A DNA stretch of 64,000 bases from NCBI GenBank assembly GCA_933207985.1, contig OW240913.1:101239909-101303908 (forward strand), written 5' to 3'. The translations under genes and the position numbers were made by a program. Positions 32,893 to 44,139 of the stretch are shown one piece after another. The notes under the pieces are model-generated. The model made no database searches. It worked only from the letters and a program-made list of their open reading frames with translations, and was not told the origin of the DNA. The stretch is from Pelobates cultripes. Lineage: Eukaryota; Chordata; Amphibia; Anura; Pelobatidae. Position 1 is the stretch's first letter. The number at the start of each line of letters is the position of its first letter.

Positions 32893-33559
32893 TTAATTCG
32901 TCTAGAAGTACAGTTTGGAACAAATTGTCTTTATGAAATTTTTGGCCCAGGTGTACCAAAATACTTTATGATTATGTGGCAAAAAAAACCAAAATGCTGC
33001 TAACTCCACAGGTTTTTCTATAATTACTTCTATATTTACTATAATTACAATACAACCCAGTCATATATTCTCAATCACATATTGTGGTATGGGAGAAGGG
33101 TTAGCTTGGGTTGTCCGCAAATGAACAAGGAAGGACCTGGAATGCCAATTCCAATGTCAACTGTGCGCCATGTTTGAATGCTTCAAACAATCACAATGTT
33201 CCACTCAATTTAACGGTTCAAAATAACGGTTTAAACATTCCTCTTGATATGTGTGAGGTGAAAGAATGGGGTAAATAATTAACATTTACTTATTCATGTC
33301 CAGGGATAATTTCTTAATAGCTTGGGAAATAAACCCTGAGCAATTGTGTCTCAGTTTGGGATAATTTGGAATAATTAGGTTTTGGACAAATTTGAAATTT
33401 GGTTTTTAGATTTGAGCAATGGTAAATAGAGTAAATTTCAACTAAATTGAGGACTCTAGTTTGCATCATATGACTCTGGAAAATTTTCAGCACTTACTTG
33501 TTAAACATTAATGTGAAACGGTATGTTTACAAATGTATATATTTATTTATACATATCAT
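32893..33559. other. No gene seen
   Basis: AT-rich spacer without recognised repeats or exons. Confidence 0.4.
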
Positions 33560-33790
33560 ATATATTCTATGCAGAGCGTGGAGACGTTGAACATAGGTGC
33601 TGCTCACTGTTCACACTGAGATAGTCTGAGTCACTGCACTAGAGGTGTTATTAGGCACTCATGTAAGCACTGCCCTTTCTCTGAAAAGGCAGTGTTTGCA
33701 TTGAATAGCCTAAAGGGACATGCTTTGGTACCTGAACCACTACATTAAGCTGTAGTGGTTCTATTAAATATAGTGTGCCTAAGCTCATTA
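33560..33790. repeat. TTAA-type MITE remnant
   Basis: Contains 'gcactagaggtgttattagg' and the hairpin 'actgccctttctctgaaaagg', shared with the subfamily at 19507-20094. It ends near 'atatagtgtgcctaag', a worn terminus. Confidence 0.5.
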
Positions 33791-33796
33791 AGCTCA

Positions 33797-34100
33797 TTAA
33801 AGGGACACTCCAGACCCCTAAAACATTTTTAGCTTGCTGAAAAACTTTATGTGTGAAGAGTGTTTTTTATTTTGTAAAAAGTGCAGATTTCAATAGAAAT
33901 TTACACTTTTATAAATTAACCTGGTTAAACCCACTTGGCTTTCAAGGAGACAACAGGTCCCGCTGCTTCCTGGTTTGGTTAGCTCAGTGGAGCTAAACTC
34001 AAGAGGCAGCAATTGCAAATACTTTTCATTGAGCTGCATTGGGAAGTCTGTGATTGGACACTACATAAAGTCAAGGTTAGAAGAAGAGAGTTTGCAAAAG
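33797..34100. repeat. Left end of a different TTAA-type MITE
   Basis: Begins 'attaaagggacactccagac', a TTAAAGG-class terminus, and continues for about 300 bases of non-coding sequence. The right end was not found; the next repeat starts near 34130. Confidence 0.5.
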
Positions 34101-34129
34101 CAGCAGACAAGAGATCTGAAGTTTTTGTC

Positions 34130-34330
34130 AGCTGTTTTTAGATATAAGTCGATGCCACAATACCAGAGTTTTGCAGTATGCAAAGTATTCCTCTCGTCCT
34201 CAAGTCTAAAGCAATATTGATCAATCCGATAGAGTTTAACACTTAACAACTGATGTTAGAGAAGGAGGGGTGAGTGGGGTTTCATAAATAGCAGAAAATG
34301 TGCCTGAGGTGAAAGGTGCAGATTGGATAT
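34130..34330 (-). repeat. Copy of the dispersed repeat with the hammerhead-like region, partly deleted
   Basis: On the minus strand it reads 'cacctttcacctcaggcac', 'ctaacatcagttgttaagtg' and 'agacttgaggacgagaggaa', then jumps to 'tttgcatactgcaaaactct'. The segment that holds GAAAGGTTGTC in the copy at 55000-55250 is missing here. Confidence 0.6.
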
Positions 34331-35015
34331 AACTCCAATGAATAAGCGAATAAGTAAATGCATGCAAACTTTCATTTGGGGTATATCTACTAAACAGTGA
34401 TTTTAAAAAAATGATTTTGAAGTGCAGAGTCTTAATACAGGCACCCCCTAATGCTGAATACCGGCACACCCTAATGCACAGACACCAATAAACAGTCACC
34501 TACTCTGACTTCTCCAGCCCTGGGTACAGATAGCCATTGGATGATGATGACTGGATTTATAATCTACATAAACTATTTAGCAAATAGTTTCCACACAATT
34601 TCATTAAATCAGATGTATATTTTAACTCCAATCAGCCTCTTTTAGAATCTTACTAAGCTTGATAGGAGTTGTAGCCCAACATGAACAGGTAGCTTCTTGT
34701 AATCAATTTGATTAAACATAAATTCCCAACAGAGTGGTTAGTATTTTTTTTCCTCTGCCTTTTTTTTCCTCTTAAAAACCAGAACCAAGCAAAAGTTGAA
34801 CAAAACTAGCCAGGAAGAGAGTATTCCAGTTGGCTCATTGATAGCCAAATGAGGCGGTCTGCTGGCACAGGGTCGCAGTAAGATGAAGTGGTTATGGTGC
34901 TATTTTTACAATTTAATGACTGTACATTCCATTCTAAAACAATGACATTTCCAAACTTGACTCATTTAACATTAGCATTGCTGATGGTAAATAGGTAGCA
35001 TGCTGGAAAATATTC
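34331..35015. other. No gene seen
   Basis: Spacer with no recognised element. Short 'gcacaccctaatg' direct repeats lie near 34440-34480. Confidence 0.4.
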
Positions 35016-35461
35016 TTAAAGGACCACTATAGTGCCAGGAAAACATACTCGTTTTCCTGGCTCTCTAGGGTCCTTGGGTCCCCCTCACCCTCGGGCCCCC
35101 CTCCCACCGAGCTCTAGGGTGAGGAAGGGGTTAATCCCTTACCTTTCTCCAGCGCCGGGCTCCCTCGGCGCTGGGGACTCTCCTCCTCCTTTCCCCGTCA
35201 TCAGCTGAATGCGCATGTGCGGCATGAGCTGCACGCGCATTCAGCCAGTCCATAGGAAAGCATTCTCAATGCGTCTTCTCACTGTGAAAAGCATGGAAGC
35301 GCCTCTAGTGGCTGTCAATGAGACAGCCACTAGAGGCTGGATTAACCCTAAAGTAAACATAGCAGTTTCTCTGAAACTGCTATGTTTACAGCAGAAAGGG
35401 TTAATCCGAGAGGGACCTTCATTAAACTGAAGTGGTCTGGGTGCCTATAGTGGTCCTTTAA
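35016..35461 (+). mobile_element. Complete TTAA-flanked MITE, TTAAAGGACCACTATAG subfamily
   Basis: Same ends and hairpins as 26446-26881: left TTAAAGGACCACTATAGTGC, right 'gcctatagtggtcctttaa', TTAA both sides. The GC-rich middle (about 35075-35260) has 'cagcgccgggctccctcggc', a 'gcgctgg' hairpin. Inner pairs CATAGCAGTTTC/GAAACTGCTATG and GCCTCTAGTGGCTGTC/GACAGCCACTAGAGGC are perfect. Confidence 0.8.
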
Positions 35462-38089
35462 ATAATCAGATTGTGAAGTTGACAGAGACTGTTATTGTTT
35501 TGAATGAGTTAATAATTAGTCTTAAATTGCTTCTTTTAGCCAGTAAGATAAAAGAGTCTATAATTTCATTTTCTTAAATAATGTCAATCTAGAAATGAAC
35601 AGATAATTTTATTGCATTACCAAGCAATTCCACCATGTGAAACAAACTGTTATCTTAGGTTTCATGCAGCAATTGTTTAGTAATTCCTGTTCATGGCACT
35701 TTTCCAATTCCTCAAGAATGGCCCAGACAGTCAACCCTTAAAAATAAAAATCACAACAGAAGCTGGGAGGCATTAACTGTCAGCCGCTGGTAGGGTGGAA
35801 TTCTAGAAGGAAGGGGAAGCTTGCTGACTCTATGATAGAATGAAATACCCTGTCATCTTCTGAACATCCTTTAAGTCAGGTCAACCCTCCATGACAGTCT
35901 TATAACATGTCTACTCGACACGGCGAGTGCTCTAAACATTTCTGCACTGACTATTAACCTTTGTCTTGAACTCTGTTACATTTCAGCTACTAAATATTTC
36001 ATTGATGAATGAAAATGTTAATGCGTTGGAATCATTGGCATGATGTGAAGAGCATGAAGTCGCACATTCATCAGCAGGAATTTGTGCGTTGGATTTGGAG
36101 ATAATCATAAACAGAACACAGAAAATACCATAACAACATACGCTCATTATATAAATAATGATGAAACCAGATTCCGTGTTCCCGTCTCCATGCACACAAT
36201 ACTCTATGCAGCTATAATCTTGCCCTTTAGTGAACAAGTGCCCGTGCTGCTGTTGCCTAGAAAGCATTTGTTTGTGTCAAATCTCATGAAAAAGGATTGA
36301 CACAGAGACAAGGCATTGTATTCACACCCTCCTAACACCATAACCACTACAATGGGATTTTGATACTTACAGTACCCCTTTAATTGTTTAAAGTTTCTCT
36401 TCTAAGTTTAGCTTTTGAAGGCATTGCTCAGGATTCCATGAACTGCACACTTTGCACTAAAATAATACAGGTCTTCAGTGCCTGGGTCATTGGCCAAATG
36501 TACAATTGGAAGCTAGATATTAATTATAAACTCAAAATGATGAGCACTTTGACTATAACTCTAGATTTCTGTGTCTCCAACGCAGTGCACCAAATATGGA
36601 GTGACATTAGCACAGCCAATGAGTTAATAGTGGAGCCATTCACGATTCAGCATTACATTCTGGCCAAATGTCTGTATGACATAACATCATGGCTAAGCAG
36701 GGTTTTGACTTATATATATATATATAAGTATAGTTGAGAAGCCATTATTTAATGTTTCAAAAAAAAGGAAGCCATTATGTTTATTCCATTTGAAACGTAA
36801 TTACATTCTCGCTCATCTGGACTAAGACGGGAAATATGAACTCTGAAGATCTCCATGTAATGTACGTGGTATCAAGGTTGTTATGATAACTTAACCATAA
36901 TTTTTTTTATCTCCTATTAATCAGTACATTTTTATTTTATGACAAGGACTGAACACTTTTTCCACTAAACAATAGCTTCAACTTGTCCAAAAAGGAACTG
37001 CACCTGTTGGTTTAGCATATCAACAAACAATTACTGTGTCCTAGCTAAGCAACGCAAGAAGGCCGGATGATTTCCTGGACGAAAACCCTTCAAGCTTATT
37101 CTTAGACAAGCAAAGAAATTACACGTAGAACAAGGCAGCAAACTGATTGTCATCTTCCTTCCTTCTTTTGTACTCAGCCAGTGTGTGTCTTTTTAAGTTT
37201 TCAGCAGGTCTGTTTCCATTGAAATTCTCCAAATTCCACAACCAGTCATGGCCAGGTTCCGAGAACACTTGCTTCCTAAGGCATCTCAAGATGCTTCAGA
37301 CACATAATTATAAGTGATGCTCATCCAAATGTTATCGCACGTCCTTCGCTAGACTACAGTAACACCAAAAAATGTGTTATTAGATCCACTTTTTCATGCC
37401 ATCTAGAGAGGGAATAAAGTCTAAATACATGTACCATGAACGGAGGCTGCAATTTACTATAACCTTTTCTGCAGCAGTTTACTGTGTTGTTATATTATGT
37501 CGAAAGCTAAACCAATTGTCTACAATTGTGAATCAATTAATATAGAAGACAAGTGAATTCAAAATGTAGCTCTTACCTTGTCCACAACGGTTATCCTGTT
37601 TCCTTGTTGATTGAGATGTGGTGGTCAAACCACTTGAATAAATAGCAAAATAAGCAAATAACAGTACTTGGATGTGAAGTAAAATTTCAATCTTCTTTAT
37701 TCTCCCACGTATGGGTTTTAAAATGAATTTGGCCTTGTGCTTTAACTAGACTCCTTCACATCCGAGGCTTCGAAGTGCTTGATGACTTCGAAAGGTGATG
37801 GAGATCCTGGCAGGGCACATGTGTAGAACTTGCATGCACCCTATATGGAAAATAATTTCATGCCCTTCCCTTCATTGGCAATAAACATACCTTAGTAACA
37901 CCACTATTTATGACAGAATCCTGTGACAGACGCTACAGAAAACGATAGCCTCCATTTCTTAATACATCATTTTGACCCTGCACCCTTTTTGTCTATTTTT
38001 TTCAATTAATGTTAATATATATTAAATATTTACTGGCCTAGTACATCTGACCATATATATATATTATTTTTTACAATTAGAATCCAGAT
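35462..38089. other. Repeat-poor 2.6-kb stretch without a recognised gene
   Basis: This is the longest block free of obvious transposons, apart from a short MITE end near 36330-36382 (aaccactacaatggg...ccctttaa). No reading frame looks like an exon. The segments 35930-36300 and 36780-37250 are of even composition and low repetitiveness and would be my first choices for conserved non-coding sequence, but nothing in a single sequence proves it. Confidence 0.35.
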
Positions 38090-38813
38090 CTGTGTACTCT
38101 GAAAACAAATGTGGCAAACGCTCCTTTCCCAGTACGTTTGCTACGGTCTCCTGGCTAGCCTCCTGCCCAAGGACCATGGACCATGTAAAAGACCTGTTGA
38201 AAGACTTTGTTCATTTGGTTTCCCTTTATTGTTCAGGAACCGAACAAACCCTTGAACTGTGGACCACCTCTGTGCTTGTTAGCCCCTATTGACCTCTCCT
38301 GACACTTCAATCATCATGGATTCTAAGTGTGCGGCTGGTTGGCAGCTGTTCGTATGCACAAACACATGGTAACTGAGTTGGTGGCCATCTTGTTCGCACG
38401 AATGCAGGCAGCAATGTTTTGTCGTCGAGTTCATGGAAATAAAATTGAACACTTTAACTTGCGAACACCGCTGAATATGATCACCAGCTTCTTTTCCACA
38501 CATGTCAGGAGAGTGCCAGTGAGTAGGATTGTTCGCATGAACTAGGCAAACAATCACTACCTAGGAGCCAGAGGATCGGTTTGGTATTTTGTTCAGTTTT
38601 GTACTCCCAAAATTGACCGACCGCTACTACTTTTCTTATGATACTATTTTGGGCAGAAGCCACGTGTGCAGTCGGTCAAAAGTTGACTTCCATGGAAAAT
38701 CGGAACCACTGAACCGAGCTGAGTGATTTTTGGATATGATGGTCACTCAGATCAGGGCTATCCAAGAATGTGACTCTTGAAGGGTTTCCATGGATTTTGG
38801 GGGTACTTTTGGG
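38090..38813. other. Unassigned sequence before an LTR-like region
   Basis: Less AT-rich than its left neighbour. It may belong to the LTR element that follows, but no terminal dinucleotides or duplicated partner could be found to set the border. Confidence 0.3.
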
Positions 38814-39075
38814 GTGTTGTAAAATTGTGTGTTTTTCTGTACCTGGAGATAATTGAGTTTGTACAGTTCCTGACTCAATTATCTCTCAGGCACAGGGGAG
38901 GAGTTTACTGAATGTAGAAATTCTGTGATTGTGCCTGCATTAAACAGTTGACTCCCAGAACTATGTTTTGTCCCAGAACTATGTTTTGTCTGGATAACTT
39001 ATGTTAATTGTTCCAGAGTGGCTGAAGAAAGGAATTAGCGAAGGTAACTAGTCGGGTTACCCGTGGTCAGCTACA
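38814..39075 (+). repeat. Putative 5' LTR (3' part) of a retrotransposon
   Basis: The segment ends in CTACA, followed by two bases and a primer-binding-site-like stretch. It holds a hairpin made of GATAATTGAGT and ACTCAATTATC (about 38848-38885) and a 20-base tandem duplication (ccagaactatgttttgtccc). A start at TGTTGTAAAAT near 38814 is possible, but no second LTR was found for comparison, so the left border is a guess. Confidence 0.45.
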
Positions 39076-39077
39076 TC

Positions 39078-39095
39078 GGGTGGCAGCCGTGGGAT
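39078..39095 (+). other. Candidate primer-binding site (tRNA-Leu type)
   Basis: The sequence gggtggcagccgtgggat, two bases after the putative LTR end CTACA, resembles primer-binding sites complementary to tRNA-Leu (TGG-TG-CAG-AGTGGGAT pattern). The first base is G where T is expected. Position and similarity together suggest a retrotransposon leader. Confidence 0.45.
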
Positions 39096-40802
39096 GGCTT
39101 CCTAGCCATGGGGAAACCAGCACATCTTCGGGGACACCCACCTATGTGAAGTGGGGATATGTAAGGCATGTACCGTCCGGCAGTATCCCACTTCGACTCA
39201 AGACTTTATCTCAGACAGGAGAATACCAGAATGGAGGGTGGCAATCTAAACCGATCTCTGGAAGGAGGACCTCAACAAAATTCGACCCTTCCAGAGTGAG
39301 TTCCTCCCGACCACCGACCAGCACCGACGGGAACAACTAGAGCTGCGAATGCCGTTCCTGGGAGAACAGCCATAAGAGGAATGGGTAAGAGAACTGGAGA
39401 TGCTTGTCATGACCAAACTGTGGTTGGATGATTCATACCGGGCCTTACGGTGGCATGCATCCTACCTCTACCTGTGGTTGGTCGAGTCTTAATGCGTAGA
39501 AGGAGAGGACTACGAAGGACTACGAAGGCCCTGGTCTTTTGTAGGAGGTTTTTAAAGATGGTATGGCATTAGGAGACCCAGACAGTTCCCACTTCAAATG
39601 CATCTGAGATGAGCTGGAAGACAGCTTGGACCTTACAGAGATAGCGGAAATGCAGCCAAATATGTATTTTCTGGCTAACCAGGAGTGGGAGCTCGAACAG
39701 GACTATGTACGCCTGTCTCTCCAGATAACACCACCATTCCCCGAAGTGATGGAGCTCATAAACTTGGAGTTCCAAGGAGAGGAGAGTATCGTCCTCCATC
39801 CCAAGCAGCCAAGTGTGTTGCAGGGAGAAGAGACAGTCGGTCTCTCTCCCCAGCGGCAGAGTATGTTACAGGGAGAGGAGACAGTCTTTCTCACTCCCCA
39901 GCGAGTGAGTTATTGGGAGTGGAGACAACCAGTCTCATTCCCCAGCGGCAGTGTACCATGCAGGGAGAGGAGACAACAGGTCTCTCTCCCCAGCGGCAGC
40001 CGAAGTTACAGGGGGAGGAGATGATCGGTCCCTCTACCCTACAGAAGCAAGCATCATTGGGAGTGGAGACAACCGATCTCACTTCCCAGTGACAGTATAG
40101 CATGCAGGGAGTGGAGACAACCGGTCCCTCTCCCCAACCACAGCTGGAGTTACAGGGAGTGGAGACAACCGGTCTCACTCCCCAGCGGCAATGTACCATA
40201 AGGCAGAGAAGACAAGTGATCCCTCTCCCCAACCACAGCTGGAGTTACAGGGAGTGGAGACAACCGGTCTAACTCCCCAGTGGCAGCCAGAGTCACAGGC
40301 CAGTCTCACTCCCCAGCGGCAGCATGCATCACTGAAAGTGGAGACAACCAGTCTCACTTCCTGGCAGCAGCAGGCATTACTGGGAGAGGAGACAACCAGA
40401 CCCTCTCCCCAACAGCAGCAGGCATCCCTGGGAGTAGAGACAACCGGTCTCTCTCCCCAGTTGCAGTATACCCTACACAGAGTGGAGACAACTGGTCTCA
40501 CTCCCCAGCAGCAGTGCCTGGTATCAGGAGACACCAGGGATGATGGCAAAGTGGACCTACCAGGACAGGGCATGGCACAGGAGGATACCAGGTTAGCTGG
40601 GTGTTTTTGGGCGGGCTTCTCGACTAACTTAGGTACAAACTGGCAGGAGGTCTGGTACCTGGTAAGTCTACCTTTGGGGGGGAAGATATGTGATGGTAGT
40701 CACCATCACCTGGACCTTCAGACAGACTATTTATGTGGGTTGTTGGACTTTTTCTTATGTTTTAGTCACCCTGTACCCATTATAGGTGCAGGGTGTGTGT
40801 AA
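39096..40802 (+). pseudogene. Gag-like or unknown polyprotein of an LTR element with a repeat domain
   Basis: No known domain is recognised. In one frame around 39280-39490 the sequence reads STKF-type leader then, in the next frame, REQLELRMPFLGEQP followed by a stop, EEWVRELEMLVMTKLWLDD and YRALRWHASYLYLWLVES. A second block from 39626 reads MDLTEIAEMQPNMYFLANQE and WELEQDYVRLSLQIT, leading into the 48-bp repeats. After the repeats comes LAGCFWAGFSTNLGTNWQEV to a stop at 40802. Stops and frameshifts separate the blocks, so it is dead. Position after an LTR and primer-binding site favours a gag-type product; a captured host sequence is the alternative. Confidence 0.4.
39769..40520 (+). repeat. 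48-bp minisatellite, ~16 units, coding-like
   Basis: Units of about 48 bases (seen lengths 36 to 49) read 'ctgggagaggagacaaccgg' plus 'tctctctccccagcggcag' and a variable 8-10 base end. A full unit encodes 16 residues of the type LQGEETVGLSPQRQSM. Units of 45-49 bases shift the frame, so the array is read in different frames along its length. The unit keeps EE/VETT and L-SPQ better than the linking residues, which suggests that it was once selected as protein. Confidence 0.8.
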
Positions 40803-41076
40803 TGTAATCGTTTATAATGTGTGTGTGTATACTTTTATATATATAAAAAAAAATATATATATATATATATATTTTTTTTTTTGCCTGCTCTCTGTACTGC
40901 TGAGGATTGCTACCAACTAGGTGGATTTGGTTTTGGAGCCTGTGTAGTGCCCTCTGTTGAATAGAAAGGCTGGTTGATTTGTGTATTTGGGTAGATTTGC
41001 ATATTGCTAATTCTGCAGACAGGAGAGATATTTTCTGTTAATATTTTGTCTTCCCCAGCCATTTATAAATATGTCA
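40803..41076. other. No gene seen; AT tract
   Basis: A degenerate TA run with poly(A) and poly(T) lies at 40830-40882. The rest is unassigned and may be the 3' part of the LTR element. Confidence 0.4.
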
Positions 41077-41632
41077 TTGTGACGCAATAAGTTGCTGTGC
41101 GTTGTCTGCTATGATTTGACTGTTTGTATTTTTATTGTATTTTTATTGATCTGTCACTGCAATCTTTATGTAATAATCATCCCGAGAAAAAAGTTTTGGA
41201 TGTCAGTTCCTTTTGGACCTTGTGTCCTGTGTGGATTTGTAGGGATCACAGTGACAGGGTCTTCAGACCTGTTTGCTGGTTGCAGGATCCCTCTAGCACT
41301 GGGATAAAGCCTGGGAGTTAGGCCTGAGAGCTGCAGTTGCCTTTGTAAAGGCAATAGCTATAATCACTGTAAGCAGAGCTGCAGAGCTGCAGAGCTGAAG
41401 AGGCAGAAGGGACGATACCTGCCTGGAAGAAGGTCTGCAGCGGAAGAGGCAGAGGGACGATACCTGCCTGGAAGGAAAGCTGCAGCCTGGTCGGGTGGAA
41501 AAGTTCCAGAGGGACCCCGGGTCAAGCTTTAGCGACTGGGGCTGAAGCTTCTCAGGGTCCCTGCAAGCGGCTAGGAAGCAGACTGGGCAGAGGTACTCAG
41601 TCTGAGTACAGGAGTTCCGTCACAACAAGTAT
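41077..41632. repeat. LTR-like block with TGTGACG...CGTCACA ends
   Basis: The block begins TGTGACG and ends CGTCACA, a 7-base inverted pair of the TG...CA kind found at LTR ends. Inside, 'gaagaggcagaagggacgat' and 'acctgcctggaag' are tandemly duplicated (about 41398-41490). The five bases on each side (gtcat and acaag) do not match, so a solo LTR is not proved. On the minus strand the end TGTGACGGAACTCC is like some frog Gypsy LTRs known to me. Confidence 0.4.
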
Positions 41633-41967
41633 ATTAATAATCACAAATAACTATTGTTTCTGTTGTCTGACATATTAAAGTTTAGTGTCTGAAAATTAAA
41701 TTCCATGCAATTCCTGAATTTGTAATTTGATTTGAGGACTTCAACTTTTGTGCCTTTTTAGTGCAAATTGATTCCCCAAATAAATAAATAAGCCACCAGG
41801 CTACAAAATTTGACATATATAAAGTAATAAATGTGTGAACCCTTCAGCCTCTCCAAAAAAAAAAAAAAAACAACAGACAAGTGCCACAATCCAGGCAACC
41901 TCCCTTCGCACTGGACTGACAAAGGGGGTGGGGGGTAGAAACAAGGAGTGGTCCTCAGAACCCCCTT
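41633..41967. other. No gene seen; poly(A) tract
   Basis: AT-rich spacer with an A run at 41855-41870. No recognised element. Confidence 0.4.
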
Positions 41968-42456
41968 TTAAAGGACCACTATAGGCACCAAGACCACTTC
42001 AGCTTAATGAAGTGGTCTGGGTGCCAAGTCCAGCTAGGGTTAATCCTTTTTTTTTTTATAAACATAGCAGTTTCAGAGAAACTGCTATGTTTATGTTAGG
42101 GTTAATCCAGCCTCCAGTGGCTGTCTCTTGACAGCCGCTAGAGGCACTTGTGTGCTTCTCACTGTGAAAATCACAGTGAGAAGACGCCAGCGTCCATAGG
42201 AAAGCATTGAGAATGCTTTCCTATGGACTGGCTGAATGCGCGCGGGGCTCCTGCCGTACATGCACATTCAGCCGTAGAGGAGGAGAAGAGGGAGGAGAGG
42301 AGGAGGAGAGCTCACCGCCCAGCGCTGGAGAAAGAGGTAAGTTTAACCCCTTCCTCTCCCCAGAGCCCGGCAGGAGGGGCTCCCTGAGGGCACCCTCAGG
42401 GCACTATAGTGCCAGGAAAATGAGTATGTTTTCCTGGCACTATAGTGGTCCTTTAA
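41968..42456 (-). mobile_element. Complete TTAA-flanked MITE, inverted copy of the TTAAAGGACCACTATAG subfamily
   Basis: Left TTAAAGGACCACTATAGGCA, right end 'gcactatagtggtcctttaa'. The order of inner blocks is the reverse of 26446-26881 and 35016-35461. Hairpins CATAGCAGTTTC/GAAACTGCTATG and GGAAAGCATT/AATGCTTTCC are intact. A purine-rich stretch (gaggaggagaagagggagga) lies at about 42275-42310. Confidence 0.8.
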
Positions 42457-43794
42457 CTGAGGATTGGGAGGTAAATTGACTACGCCATTTCCTCCCCCTA
42501 ATTCACTGCAAAGTGAAATCTAATAATATTAAGGAACCCCTAATAACTCCCTCCATTCCTAGTCCCCATGTGCATTGTGGGTTAATAGTATTTTAGCAAC
42601 CATGTGATATGTTACCTGCAACGCGCCTATCTCCGTTTTTGGACACATGAATTGGAAATACCGCAGTTCGTTTTAATTTGCTAGCACTGATGATGCTGAC
42701 ATTTATAATAAATGCAAACCCTCATTTGGAGTAGGTAACGCCAATAACAGCAGTCATAGCACAGATTGGTTTTAAATGAGATTCATGTTTCTTCCTTGAT
42801 ATAGAAACCTGCTTGACATATATCCTGGTTGATGTGATCAGCATAAACCAGGCAATGCAAAGGTAATTTGTTAAAAATAAGTAAAATAATACATTTTCCA
42901 CACCAAGCAAGTGATTCTATTATTGAAGTAATTTGTATAGATCCAGGATTGGAAAATCTTTGCCAAATGTTCCATCACAGCTAAATCATTTTGTTGTTGC
43001 AGTATTTAGTTGATTACAATGTCCATTTCAGGTTTATTTATCTTAATTGCTTTGTTGTTTATTGATTGAATGAGGAACGTAACTCTGAATTTAAGCTCTG
43101 CTCTCCGTCCTATGAACAATGAACAGGGGTCAAGCTGTTGTCAGATTTTATATCACTGGCCCATGAGCGGCTCCCCGTACATTGAAAATAAACATGTACC
43201 TTAGAAATGTGCAGCCCATGTGTTTATCTGTTTATCTATTACTCATTTTAGAGGCACTTTGCGTTCTGTAAAAGAGAAAATTAACTTTAAAAGTAATTAA
43301 GTATTCTTTAAATTGGTGTAACTAGACTTTATAGGGAGTCTCCCGGGGCTCCTTCAGTTAAAATGGATTTTTTTTACAGTCTTTGTTACTTACATGCCTT
43401 CCAGTCATGTGTATCACTTCACATGTATAATTTTGTGACACATTACACATTAGAAGTGGAAAATACCAACCAATCAAAATGAAGAGGCCAGATGCCTGCT
43501 GTGAAAAATTGTGTTAAGAGGCAGACAGGTGCATGGTGGGAAATATTGTCTGTTGAAATACTTTTAAAAAAGAATGTTGCAAATATATATATTTTATATT
43601 ATAGTGATTAATGTAGATTTCTTTTTCTTTTTATGGGTAACGGGTTAGCTTTTAGTTTGAGTGGTAGAGGCAGATGAAAATGTAGATTTTGGCTAGACAA
43701 AAGTATGTAGCAAAATACCAAACTTCATGTATTGGCTCCTTCCACCACACTGTTTCTATGGTTTAGAGCATGAGTATTTAATATACCTCATACT
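42457..43794. other. No gene seen
   Basis: About 1.3 kb of AT-rich DNA. No transposon ends or exon-like frames recognised. Confidence 0.4.
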
Positions 43795-43960
43795 GTAAGG
43801 GAATATTCAAGCACTATAACCACTATAGCTCACTGCAAAGGTGCTAGGAGGCTAGAATGCAGATCTTCCAGTTTTTGTCTAACCTATTTCAAGCAGTTTG
43901 ATAAAAACTAGAGGATTCCCTAGCCTGCTAAACCCACCACCTCGGATTTAACTTCAACAG
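43795..43960. repeat. TTAA-type MITE left-end remnant
   Basis: The sequence 'gtaagggaatattcaagcac' with 'tataaccactatagctcact' is a worn TTAAAGGAATACTCCAAGCA-type terminus. The right end is not found. Confidence 0.45.
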
Positions 43961-44139
43961 ACTGATTGCGGACATGTCACTTCTTTATGATGTCTCCAGG
44001 GTTAGAGCCCTGGGGAATCCTCAAATGTTTATCACACAGTTTGAAAATGGAACGTGATGCACAGGGGTTGGGAGCATAGAAAACAATCTCCCAGTGTAAC
44101 ATCTTGTCAGGATACAGTGCATCAGCACGCAGAACCTGG

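Noticed and set aside
36384..36737. 117-residue frame MFKVSLLSLAFEGIAQDS...
   Set aside because: No recognised family, no splice context, ends in a TA repeat; likely chance.
39685..40573. Alternative-frame and antisense long frames across the 48-bp repeats
   Set aside because: A 48-base unit leaves several frames open at once. Only the sense frame has the EET...SPQ conservation and the upstream leader.
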